From: Saprospiraceae bacterium
GTDB taxonomy: Bacteria > Bacteroidota > Bacteroidia > Chitinophagales > Saprospiraceae
Direction of reading: 5' to 3'
Assembly: GCA_016717265.1 (NCBI GenBank)
Contig: JADKFX010000001.1
Coordinates: 2,430,501-2,494,500, forward strand
Length of the DNA: 64,000 nucleotides
This document shows positions 26,536 through 34,870 of the stretch, piece by piece. Position 1 is the stretch's first letter. Each line of letters opens with the position of its first letter. Both the position numbers and the translations under genes were made by a program. The notes under the pieces were generated by a model. The model saw nothing but the letters and a program-made list of their open reading frames with translations. It did not search any database and was not told the origin of the DNA.

Positions 26536-26832
26536 ATGTCAATTGAACCGGGCAAAGAGTTACTTTGGAAATATGCAATGGACCAATGCAGTGAGCAGGA
26601 AGTTGCATTTGTAGAAACATGGATCCATTCCAGTGAAGAAAATTATATGGAGTTTGAACGCATCAAATTGTATATGCAAAATAATAATGCTGAAATGGAT
26701 ACAAAAGAACAAATTAAACAAGCAGAAATTGCGGAAGATATTAAATTTTCAGTAAAAAATTATGCCTTGCCAATTCTTTTAATTTTGATCGTACTTTTAT
26801 TATTTGGTTTATTTTATTTTATAAAAAATTAA
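26536..26832 (+). CDS. Small anti-sigma-like single-span protein
   Basis: The 98-residue product has an acidic N-terminal helical part (LLWKYAMDQCSEQEVAFVETWI) that resembles the short cytosolic N-terminal domain of FecR-type anti-sigma factors. The last 30 residues are one transmembrane helix (YALPILLILIVLLLFGLFYFI). It lacks the FecR periplasmic domain. No sigma factor gene is nearby. It follows purM by 5 bp and its end overlaps the convergent purB end by 4 bp. A membrane anti-sigma role is possible but unproven. Confidence 0.6.
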   Translation: MSIEPGKELLWKYAMDQCSEQEVAFVETWIHSSEENYMEFERIKLYMQNNNAEMDTKEQIKQAEIAEDIKFSVKNYALPILLILIVLLLFGLFYFIKN

Positions 26833-28163
26833 GATTTAGGACCAATATAATTTTGAGGGTTTAGGTTTTTTAATTCTAGTTTTACTGCTTCGGAAATATT
26901 TAAGTGATTAATAAAATTATGTAAATCTTCTCGTGTAATACTGGTTTTTCCTCGGGTTAAATCTTTCAGTGCTTCATACGGATTTTCATATGCTTCTCTA
27001 CGTAAAATAGTTTGTACCGCTTCTGCTAGAATGATCCATTGTTGATCTAATTCGTGTTCAATTTTCGGATTATTTAAGACCAGTTTATGAATGCCAGTTT
27101 GGATCGATAATAAGCTTAAATAAGTATGTGCAATAGGGACTCCAAGGTTTCTTAAAACAGTACTGTCGGTAAGATCTCTTTGAAGTCTGGAGATGGGTAA
27201 TTTTTCAGCCAAATGAGATGCAAGTGCAGTTGAAATTCCTAAATTTCCCTCTGCATTTTCAAAATCAATAGGATTTACTTTATGAGGCATGGCAGAAGAC
27301 CCAATCTCTCCGGCTTTTGTTTGTTGGGTGAAATATTCAAGCGAAATATAAGTCCAAATATCCCTGCAAAAATCAATTAATATAGAGTTTAAGCGAATCA
27401 ATATATGACACCATTCTGCAATTTCGTCATAATGTGCAATTTGCGTTGTGTATTGTTGCCTTCCTATACCTAAGTTGTTTTCTAAAAATTGATTCGCCCA
27501 AGCTGGCCAATCTATTTGAGGAAAAGCTGCAAAATGTGCATTGAAATTACCCGTTGCGCCACCAAATTTACCGGAATACTGGAAGTTTTGTAATTGTATA
27601 ATTTGTTTATTTAAACGTTCAGAATAAACGAGAAGCTCTTTTCCCATCGTAGTAGGTGTTGCAGGCTGCCCATGAGTTCGGGCTAACATAGCAACCGGTT
27701 TCCATTGAATGCCGCGTTCATTAATTAAATTTAAAGTATCGGATAATTTAGGTAACATTAAATTGATGGTAAAGTCCCGAAGTAAGATTGGAATTGCCGT
27801 ATTATTAATATCCTGAGAAGTTAAAGCAAAATGTATGTATTCTTTTAAGGATGCTAATTGAATTGTTTCAAATTGTTGTTTAAGAAAATATTCGACAGCT
27901 TTAACATCATGATTTGTTATTTTCTCTATTTCTTTTATTTGTTCAGCATCAGAAATTGAAAATGCGGATACAATATTTCTTAGTTTTTCTTTTTCGGTTG
28001 AATTTAATGTATTACTTATCGGGAGCGTATCCAGGAGGTGTATAAAATACTCAATTTCTACATAGAGCCTGTATTTAATAAGTCCGTACTCCGAAAAATA
28101 AGGACTTAATTCATGAAGTTTATTTTGATATCTTCCATCTAATGGAGAAATTGCTGTAAGCAT
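26829..28163 (-). CDS. purB: Adenylosuccinate lyase
   Basis: PurB removes fumarate from SAICAR and from adenylosuccinate in purine and AMP synthesis. The 444-residue product has the superfamily signature GEIGSSAMPHKVNPIDFENAEGN (residues near 285), the HDVKAVEYFL motif near 84 and TSQDINNTA near 113. The N-terminal LSPLDGRY-type start (ISPLDGRYQNKLHEL) supports the chosen ATG. It runs against the small anti-sigma-like gene and is followed by a membrane protein gene upstream on the same strand. Confidence 0.95.
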   Translation of the reverse strand: MLTAISPLDGRYQNKLHELSPYFSEYGLIKYRLYVEIEYFIHLLDTLPISNTLNSTEKEKLRNIVSAFSISDAEQIKEIEKITNHDVKAVEYFLKQQFETIQLASLKEYIHFALTSQDINNTAIPILLRDFTINLMLPKLSDTLNLINERGIQWKPVAMLARTHGQPATPTTMGKELLVYSERLNKQIIQLQNFQYSGKFGGATGNFNAHFAAFPQIDWPAWANQFLENNLGIGRQQYTTQIAHYDEIAEWCHILIRLNSILIDFCRDIWTYISLEYFTQQTKAGEIGSSAMPHKVNPIDFENAEGNLGISTALASHLAEKLPISRLQRDLTDSTVLRNLGVPIAHTYLSLLSIQTGIHKLVLNNPKIEHELDQQWIILAEAVQTILRREAYENPYEALKDLTRGKTSITREDLHNFINHLNISEAVKLELKNLNPQNYIGPKS

Positions 28164-28174
28164 ATACTGAAAAA

Positions 28175-28876
28175 TTAAATTGTCTGTTTTTGATATTTGA
28201 ATTTACGGGTAAGCCAATAAATTAATAAAATATGAAGTAATCCAAATATTTGAAAACCTACTAAATGCATAGGGTAAGGCCTTAGGATCATAGGATTGTT
28301 TGCAATAGGAGCGCGCATTAAATAGATATAATTTGAATCTAAAACGAGATTAATGAAATAGACACAAATTAAAATGAAGTTTCCAAAAAGAAAAACGCGT
28401 AACCAGGAGCCAGTTCTCGGAACCATTTTTAAAACAAAATAACCATATAAGGGTACGAATATAATGGCAGCATGACTGAAATAAAAATCAACCAAAAAAT
28501 AAGGTGAAAAACCATGGGTCAATTCCGGTGTAATTAAACTTTGAATAGCACCAGCTAAACTAAGCATAATCAGAAATTCAAATAAAAAGGCACTGGGTTT
28601 TAATAAAAAGATGATTAAAAAAATATAGGAAATATTACATAAATGAAACGGTAAGGAATCTTGAATTGTAAACTGACCTTGTTGGATAGTATAAGCAAAC
28701 AAATAGATTTCACGAATGATAAAAACACCTGCGAGGGCACGTCGATAATTCATTTCAAAACCTTTTCGCATGGCGTATTGTCCAAACCATAACAAGGTAC
28801 TAAATACAAGGACGCTTAAGACAATTCCCCAAATCCAGAACTCAGATAAAATTGGAACTACATAATGTTCTTGCAT
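28175..28876 (-). CDS. TIGR02206/YwaF-type integral membrane protein
   Basis: The 233-residue product has about seven transmembrane helices and a conserved central SLPFHLCNISYIFLI segment (His-Leu-Cys) with the later PYFLVDFYFSHAAIIFVPLYGYF. These fit the TIGR02206 (YwaF) family of unknown function. It lies between purB (11 bp downstream) and miaE (9 bp upstream), so it is probably cotranscribed with both. Confidence 0.78.
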   Translation of the reverse strand: MQEHYVVPILSEFWIWGIVLSVLVFSTLLWFGQYAMRKGFEMNYRRALAGVFIIREIYLFAYTIQQGQFTIQDSLPFHLCNISYIFLIIFLLKPSAFLFEFLIMLSLAGAIQSLITPELTHGFSPYFLVDFYFSHAAIIFVPLYGYFVLKMVPRTGSWLRVFLFGNFILICVYFINLVLDSNYIYLMRAPIANNPMILRPYPMHLVGFQIFGLLHILLIYWLTRKFKYQKQTI

Positions 28877-28885
28877 AGATTTTAT

Positions 28886-29470
28886 TTAATGAAGCGCTGG
28901 CCTGATTTCAAGATTGCGAACAATTTCTGATTCTATGTCAATCCACCGTGCTAATCGAGGATACACCTGGGTTTCAGGAAAATAGTGCAATGCCATTTTA
29001 ACATATAGGTGTCCGTGTTTAGCTTCTGAAGTCCAAAGCATTTTGTAAAAGGATTTGAGCTCACCGGAGTCCAAATGTTCAGACACTAATTTAAATCGTT
29101 CTGCACCTCTGGTTTCAGCAACGGAGGCGATTAATAAACGATCTAAAAATCGTTCATTAACCCCTGAATGGGCTTCCTTAATCAAAGCTTTTATATATGG
29201 ATCCTCACCCATACCGGATGGAAGTTGAATTTTTCTGCTCTCCATAAGTTTGTAGACAAGTTGAAAATGCTCTAATTCTTCAAGTGCAGTCTCAATTAGC
29301 GCTGGAATAATTTCAATTCGGTTTGGATATTTAGCTATAAAGCTTAAGGCCATTGCGGATGCTTTGCGCTCGCAATCAGCGTGATCCTGAAGAAAACGAT
29401 CAAAAGAAGTAATAACGGATTTAATCCAGGCTTCAGGACTCGGAAATTTAATATCTAAATTGAGCTTCAA
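28886..29470 (-). CDS. miaE: tRNA hydroxylase MiaE
   Basis: MiaE hydroxylates the isoprenyl group of the ms2i6A base next to the anticodon. The 194-residue product is a ferritin-like di-iron protein, with metal-ligand pairs in ALEELEHFQLV and SEAKHGHLY and the aromatic-rich C-terminal PETQVYPRLARWID. The length is usual. It is the second gene in a minus-strand cluster, with a small membrane peptide gene 15 bp upstream. Confidence 0.92.
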   Translation of the reverse strand: MKLNLDIKFPSPEAWIKSVITSFDRFLQDHADCERKASAMALSFIAKYPNRIEIIPALIETALEELEHFQLVYKLMESRKIQLPSGMGEDPYIKALIKEAHSGVNERFLDRLLIASVAETRGAERFKLVSEHLDSGELKSFYKMLWTSEAKHGHLYVKMALHYFPETQVYPRLARWIDIESEIVRNLEIRPALH

Positions 29471-29485
29471 TAGATTCTATTCAAA

Positions 29486-29611
29486 TTAACTAGCCGAAAA
29501 CATAAAATACATTAAAAGCATTAAGACGACAGCAACAGCAATCAATATGTAAAAGAAGTTTTTTTCGCTTTTCTTTGATTCTGTTTTGCTAGGTTTATGT
29601 GGATGGGTCAT
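29486..29611 (-). CDS. 41-residue single-span membrane peptide
   Basis: The frame has a hydrophilic, basic first half (MTHPHKPSKTESKKSEKNFF) and a second half that is a single transmembrane helix rich in Val, Leu and Met. It starts 15 bp upstream of the MiaE start. I recognise no family. The regular layout of basic head and helix, and the operon-like spacing, suggest a real small membrane protein. Confidence 0.5.
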   Translation of the reverse strand: MTHPHKPSKTESKKSEKNFFYILIAVAVVLMLLMYFMFSAS

Positions 29612-29669
29612 AACAAGGTTTTAGTTTTGCTCAAATTTATAAACTATTTCTGTCAAAAGTTTATGCCCT

Positions 29670-30959
29670 TTATTGATATTTCCTTAAAAAGTCAATTACC
29701 CGCTCATCTGTTCGGATATCTTTCCAGCTTAAAGCTTGCTTTAAAACGATGCCTTCCAGGGACTTGCACCTGCTGAGCGCTACATAAGCTTGCCCATGTT
29801 CGAAAGCTCCACGGCCAAAATCAATTATAATTTTCTCAAAGGTTTTACCTTGGCTTTTGTGAATTGTAATAGCCCAGGCAAGTCGTACAGGAAACTGACT
29901 AAACGTTCCAATAACTTCAGTCTTTAACTCTGCATTTTTACCAGAACTCATTTTGTAACGAATAATTTCCCATACAAATCGTTCAATTTCAAGAGGCTTT
30001 GATTCATTTTCAAGCAGTATTTGAATGGTCTTGTCATTTAATTTAATAACCACCCCTAAACTGCCATTGACAAAGCGCTTGTTTGGATCATTGCGAACCA
30101 ACATAATTTGTGCACCTTCTTTTAAAACCATATGTTCTTCAACCGGATATTGGTTTGCAAGAACTTGACCTGTTATATGTGCAGTATATATTTTACTTTC
30201 AGTGGAAAGTTGATTTAATCGGTTTGTGTTTATAAAATTTGCAGACTGATTGGTGCTTGTCAATGTCAGTATTAAATGATCCTGTTCTATGAATTGATTA
30301 TGGAAACAGGTCGTATTAATTTCAAGCAATTCTTCTTCGTCAATAGTATTCATCCTGATTTTTTCAAGAAGTTTGATAAACATTGGATTTGATTGACGAA
30401 AGACCTGCCCCAATTCTATTAATTCAAAATTTTTCAATTGTTTAAAAACGGTAGCAGAAAAAAAATACGGGCTTGCATATTTTGTTGAAAAATATTCTTT
30501 CTCATAGGCTGTACTTACCACAGGTGGGAGCTGAAACAAATCTCCAGTCCAAAGCATAGCCTTGCCGCCAAAGGGCTCATCCAGCATTGCAGATTGGCGT
30601 AAAAGTTGATCTATATGGTCCAGAATATCTGCTCTGACCATTGAAATTTCATCAATGAAAATCAAATCAATTTTATCAAGTAAATTTTTAGGTATTAATT
30701 TATAATCTTGTTTACTTATCCAGGAGGGTGGAAATTTAAAAAAGCTATGAATAGTTTGACCTTTAATTTGAACTGCAGCTACACCGGTTGGAGCTAAAAA
30801 AATTACTTTTTTTTCTGAAAGTTTTCGAAACAACTGAATTAATGTTGATTTCCCAGTTCCTGCTTTGCCAGTTATAAAAAGACATCCTTTCAAATGATCA
30901 ATTTGATCTAAAGCATAATGGTGCTCATCACTTAATATAAAAGGCGTTTCAACTGCCAT
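29670..30959 (-). CDS. PIF1/RecD-type DNA helicase
   Basis: The 429-residue product has the Walker A loop TGKAGTGKSTLIQLF near residue 30, ALTIHKSQGKTFEKIIIDFG (motif V/VI-type, near residue 368) and YVALSRCKSLEGIVLK near 395. These are typical of the PIF1/RecD superfamily 1B helicases. The FIDEISMVRADILD segment is the Walker B/motif II. Members unwind DNA and act at R-loops, G-quadruplexes or during recombination. It is encoded separately from RecBCD and has no nuclease domain. Its gene precedes a small membrane peptide gene by 58 bp. Confidence 0.88.
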   Translation of the reverse strand: MAVETPFILSDEHHYALDQIDHLKGCLFITGKAGTGKSTLIQLFRKLSEKKVIFLAPTGVAAVQIKGQTIHSFFKFPPSWISKQDYKLIPKNLLDKIDLIFIDEISMVRADILDHIDQLLRQSAMLDEPFGGKAMLWTGDLFQLPPVVSTAYEKEYFSTKYASPYFFSATVFKQLKNFELIELGQVFRQSNPMFIKLLEKIRMNTIDEEELLEINTTCFHNQFIEQDHLILTLTSTNQSANFINTNRLNQLSTESKIYTAHITGQVLANQYPVEEHMVLKEGAQIMLVRNDPNKRFVNGSLGVVIKLNDKTIQILLENESKPLEIERFVWEIIRYKMSSGKNAELKTEVIGTFSQFPVRLAWAITIHKSQGKTFEKIIIDFGRGAFEHGQAYVALSRCKSLEGIVLKQALSWKDIRTDERVIDFLRKYQ

Positions 30960-30986
30960 TGAATGTTTGCAAAAACTGGGTTTTGT

Positions 30987-32048
30987 TTATTCGATTCTAA
31001 AATAACACAATACCGGAAAATGATCGCTGTAACCACCAATATATTGATTTCCGGAAAAAGTGCGCTTAGGATAGTTTTTGAAATGACCTTCTTTTTCCAT
31101 CATAAAATCTCTGCGAAAAATTTTATGATTAAAAAATTGTAAAGAATTTGGTCCTGATTTTTTAAGTAGACTTTTGGAAATGAGAATTTGATCAAATAAA
31201 CTCCAGGCATCCTGATATGCTGTCGATCCTTCACCTTTAATATAATTATCATAAAACGGATTTAGGAAGTCATTCTCTTGGAGCCCTTTAGGTTTAGCTT
31301 TAGCAGAGACTCCTGAAATCAAACTTGCATTATCTGGATTGTCGTTTAAGTCACCCATAATTAAAATACCAGCATCTGGATCCACACTCCTTATAGAATC
31401 TGCTAACATTTTATTTGTTTTGGCTGCAATCACCCGATATTCTCTTGTGGCTTCTTCGCCACCTCTTCTGGATGGCCAATGATTTACAAAAACGTAAATA
31501 TTCTGAGAACCGATTTTTCCTTTTACTAATAAAATATCTCTGGTTAGTCGGGGTTTCCCATCTTTTTCGAAAATAGGAACCTTGAATGATTTGGAGTTTA
31601 GGACCGTGAAATATTTCGGCTTGTATAAAAGGGCAACATCTACACCTCTTAGATCTGGAGAATCGAAATGAACGATTTTATAATATTTATCCTTAAGTTC
31701 CGCAGTTTGAATCAGGTCTTCTAAAACTTTCCGATTTTCAATCTCACTCACTCCCAATAAAACAAGCGGATCTGCTCCGTTTGAATTTTCTAAACTCGAA
31801 ATAACACGGGCCATGTTATTTAATTTGTCAGCATATTTTTCCGGAGTCCAGTTTTTCGCCCCGGTTGGTGTAAATTCAATATCATCTGTGATGGTGTCAT
31901 CAATGGTATCAAACAGATTTTCAAGGTTATAGAAACCCATCGCTAGAGTTGTCGTTTGACTATGCAGTTCTGCGTTTGACCATAGACCGGTGCATAACAT
32001 AACTATAATATTCCAAGTCCTTAAAATTTTGTTACTTTGAGGCTTCAT
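30987..32048 (-). CDS. Secreted endonuclease/exonuclease/phosphatase family protein
   Basis: After a signal-like N-terminus (MKPQSNKILRTWNIIVMLC, cleaved near LHSQ), the product shows EEP superfamily features: MGFYNLENLFD near residue 40, GVSEIENRKVL, FVNHWPSRRGGEEATREYR, GDLNDNPDN and the C-terminal GYSDHFPVL with the catalytic His. This is the fold of DNase I, sphingomyelinase and inositol phosphatases. I chose the ATG at 32046-32048, which gives the signal peptide, over the ATG at 32114. It is divergent from the TonB-dependent receptor gene 52 bp away, which is a common layout for uptake of a nuclease or phosphatase product. Confidence 0.88.
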   Translation of the reverse strand: MKPQSNKILRTWNIIVMLCTGLWSNAELHSQTTTLAMGFYNLENLFDTIDDTITDDIEFTPTGAKNWTPEKYADKLNNMARVISSLENSNGADPLVLLGVSEIENRKVLEDLIQTAELKDKYYKIVHFDSPDLRGVDVALLYKPKYFTVLNSKSFKVPIFEKDGKPRLTRDILLVKGKIGSQNIYVFVNHWPSRRGGEEATREYRVIAAKTNKMLADSIRSVDPDAGILIMGDLNDNPDNASLISGVSAKAKPKGLQENDFLNPFYDNYIKGEGSTAYQDAWSLFDQILISKSLLKKSGPNSLQFFNHKIFRRDFMMEKEGHFKNYPKRTFSGNQYIGGYSDHFPVLCYFRIE

Positions 32049-32100
32049 GATTTCTAATTTCATGCAAATAAACGAAAAACAGGTCTTAAAAGCTCGAAAG

Positions 32101-34857
32101 ATGGTGTTAAACAAAGTTTATTTCTGTTTCTTTTTGATTAGTTTTTATTTTTCTCAAAGTTTTGCTCAGCAATTGAATGGTCGTATTCTAAATACAATGA
32201 ACCAAAAGCCAATTTCATTAGCCGTGATAAATGAGCAAAATTCAGGTCAAATAGTCTATTCAGATGCTGATGGTAATTTTAGTCTGGATCCATTAAAAAT
32301 TAATAATTTAATGAATCTTCAGGTTTCTTTTGAAGGATTTGAATTGTTTTCTATCGAATTAAAAGAATCCGATTGGAATCCAATAATGCAGGAATTCTTT
32401 TTATATCCGGCAACCATTTCCGATTACAAACTTGTTGAATTTTCAGGAACAAGTTCAGAAGATGAAAATTCTGAATCGGATGTTTATAGTCTATTATCGT
32501 CTGCGGATGATCCAATTTTAGAAGCTGCAAGCTTTCAATTTAGTTTATTTCGATATCGTTTAAAGGGGATTGAACAAAATTATGAGCAATTAGGCTTGAA
32601 TGGATTTCTTTTAAATGATCCAATTTCAGGCAGATTACCATATTATTTGTTTTCCGGACAAAATTTGATTACCAAATACAGTGAAGTATATCGGAATTTT
32701 AAGGAAAATCCTTTTGATTATGGATCATCAGGTGTTGCACAGTGGGTCAATGCGAATCCTGCAGCCTTTAAAAATGAGTTCTTTGTCCGTTATGCAATTT
32801 CAAATAGAGCCTATAATCATAAATTGGATTTAAATTATGCAACCGGAGAGTTAGCAAATGGTTGGTCATTTTTAATTGGAGCCAATCGCAGATGGGCCCA
32901 GGAAGCTTTTATACCAGGGTCATTTTATGATGCATGGGGAGCATATCTTGGCATTTCAAAACGAATCGCAAAAAATCATAATTTTCAATTGTTAGTGATG
33001 GGCGCTCCTTCTCGCAGAGGTAAAGCCAGTCCTGCTACGAAAGAAGTTTATGCTTTAGCCGGTGATAATTATTACAATTCCTATTGGGGTTTTCAGCAAG
33101 GAGAAAAGAGAAATTCAAGGGAAGCTAATTATTCAACACCCATGGCACTGTTGAATTATAGCTGGGATGTAAAGGAGAATTTAAAATTTACATCCGGAAT
33201 TATGGGTTTGACAGGAAAGCGTTCAGATTCTCAACTGGATTGGTTTAATGCACCAGATCCAAGACCCGATTATTACCAAAAACTGCCTTCCTATATTCAA
33301 GATAGCACAGTATCCAATGCAGTTGTAGCTGCCTGGAAAAATGATGTGAATACACGTCAAATTGATTGGAATCAATTGTATTTTGCGAATTATGGAAATA
33401 TAGAAACCATTCAAGGTGTGAATGGAAATCCAACTGCTACCGTTACCGGTAAACGTTCTGTTTATTGGCTTCGAGACAAACATTTTGATCCAACAGAATT
33501 AGAACATTTTGGAAACCTTAAATGGTTTAATAAAAGAAATGAATTTATAGCAGGATATCGAATGGAGTTTTCTAAAACTGAATTTTATCTGAAAGCTAGA
33601 GATTTATTAGGTGGAGATTTTTTTGTGGATCTTGAAGATTTTGCGGATTTGCCATCTCAACAGCATCCGGACATCAGTCAAATAAATCATATTGTAAAAA
33701 AAGATGAAATTTATGGATATCATTATGAAGCTAAGAATCAAAATTTTAACTTTTTTGGAAACTATATTTATACTGGGAAGTTTATCGATCTAAGTTTTGG
33801 TGCAAACTATACTGCAAATTCATTTTCAAGAAATGGAAAATTCCAAAATGCAATTTTCAATAATTCTTTAGGTGAATCGGACCGGGTTCATCAGAATGGG
33901 GTAGGAGGAAAAGGATTAATTACCTTGAAATTAAACGGACGTAATTATATTCGAACTAACCTTGCGTTACAAAAATTGCCTAATCGATTTGATCAGGTTT
34001 TTATAAATCCTGAATGGCGGGCAGACCAACTCCAAATAACAGATAAAACCACCGTTCAATATATTGATTTAAGTTATTTTTATAGATCACCAGAATTCAA
34101 ATTTGAAATCAGTCCTTATTATGCAACCTATAAAGATCAAATTGTAAATCGGAATTTTTTCCTGGATGAGCAATTAGAATCTGCAGAAAATATTGAATTA
34201 ACAGATGGTGGTTTAATTAGTGCTTTTTACACAGGTCTTAATCAACGACATATAGGCTTCGAAACTTCATTCGAACTAAAATTAGGCAGAGGATTTGAAG
34301 TATCCGGAGTTTATAATGTTGGAGATCATATTTATACCTCGAGACCTGAATTGATTATTTTTGATAAATTCAGCCAATCAAATTCGCAGCATACAATATA
34401 TTTGAAGAACTTTTATGTTCCAGGCTCTGCACTTCAAGCAGCTTGTTTGAATCTTAAATACGATTTTAAAAGGAATGGGTTTGCAGTATTAAGTGCAAAT
34501 TTTGTGAGTGACCAATATTTAGAACCCAATCCATTGCGAAGAATTCCACAAGCTGTAAAAGAACTGGATCCAGAAAGTGATCAGTTTAATAAAATTATAA
34601 ATCAGGAAAAATTACCTTCCGTGGTTTATTTGAATGCCTTTGTATATAAGAGTTTTGAGATTTTTAAAGAACGGTTTGCAATTTCTTTAAGTGTCAATAA
34701 TGTTCTTAATAAAAAAGGTATTGTTTCCGGTGGATTTGAACAATATCGCTTTGATTATCAAGATAAAAATCCAGATAAATTTCCTTCTAAATATTATTAT
34801 TTGCAAGGATTTAATTATTATTTAGGAGTAAGTTGGAAATATGATTTTAAAAAATAA
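32101..34857 (+). CDS. TonB-dependent receptor-like outer membrane protein
   Basis: The product has a signal peptide (cleaved near SFAQ) and a CarboxypepD_reg-like domain (ISLAVINEQNSGQIVYSDADGNFSLDPL). It then carries a long beta-barrel region of alternating strands with aromatic girdle patterns that ends NYYLGVSWKYDF. I do not see a clear plug domain, so it may be a receptor-like barrel with a reduced plug. It begins at the ATG at 32101, since the upstream ATG at 32047 would place 18 extra residues before the signal peptide. It is followed after 13 bp by a DUF5689 lipoprotein gene. Confidence 0.82.
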   Translation: MVLNKVYFCFFLISFYFSQSFAQQLNGRILNTMNQKPISLAVINEQNSGQIVYSDADGNFSLDPLKINNLMNLQVSFEGFELFSIELKESDWNPIMQEFFLYPATISDYKLVEFSGTSSEDENSESDVYSLLSSADDPILEAASFQFSLFRYRLKGIEQNYEQLGLNGFLLNDPISGRLPYYLFSGQNLITKYSEVYRNFKENPFDYGSSGVAQWVNANPAAFKNEFFVRYAISNRAYNHKLDLNYATGELANGWSFLIGANRRWAQEAFIPGSFYDAWGAYLGISKRIAKNHNFQLLVMGAPSRRGKASPATKEVYALAGDNYYNSYWGFQQGEKRNSREANYSTPMALLNYSWDVKENLKFTSGIMGLTGKRSDSQLDWFNAPDPRPDYYQKLPSYIQDSTVSNAVVAAWKNDVNTRQIDWNQLYFANYGNIETIQGVNGNPTATVTGKRSVYWLRDKHFDPTELEHFGNLKWFNKRNEFIAGYRMEFSKTEFYLKARDLLGGDFFVDLEDFADLPSQQHPDISQINHIVKKDEIYGYHYEAKNQNFNFFGNYIYTGKFIDLSFGANYTANSFSRNGKFQNAIFNNSLGESDRVHQNGVGGKGLITLKLNGRNYIRTNLALQKLPNRFDQVFINPEWRADQLQITDKTTVQYIDLSYFYRSPEFKFEISPYYATYKDQIVNRNFFLDEQLESAENIELTDGGLISAFYTGLNQRHIGFETSFELKLGRGFEVSGVYNVGDHIYTSRPELIIFDKFSQSNSQHTIYLKNFYVPGSALQAACLNLKYDFKRNGFAVLSANFVSDQYLEPNPLRRIPQAVKELDPESDQFNKIINQEKLPSVVYLNAFVYKSFEIFKERFAISLSVNNVLNKKGIVSGGFEQYRFDYQDKNPDKFPSKYYYLQGFNYYLGVSWKYDFKK

Positions 34858-34870
34858 AAAGATTCTTTCT

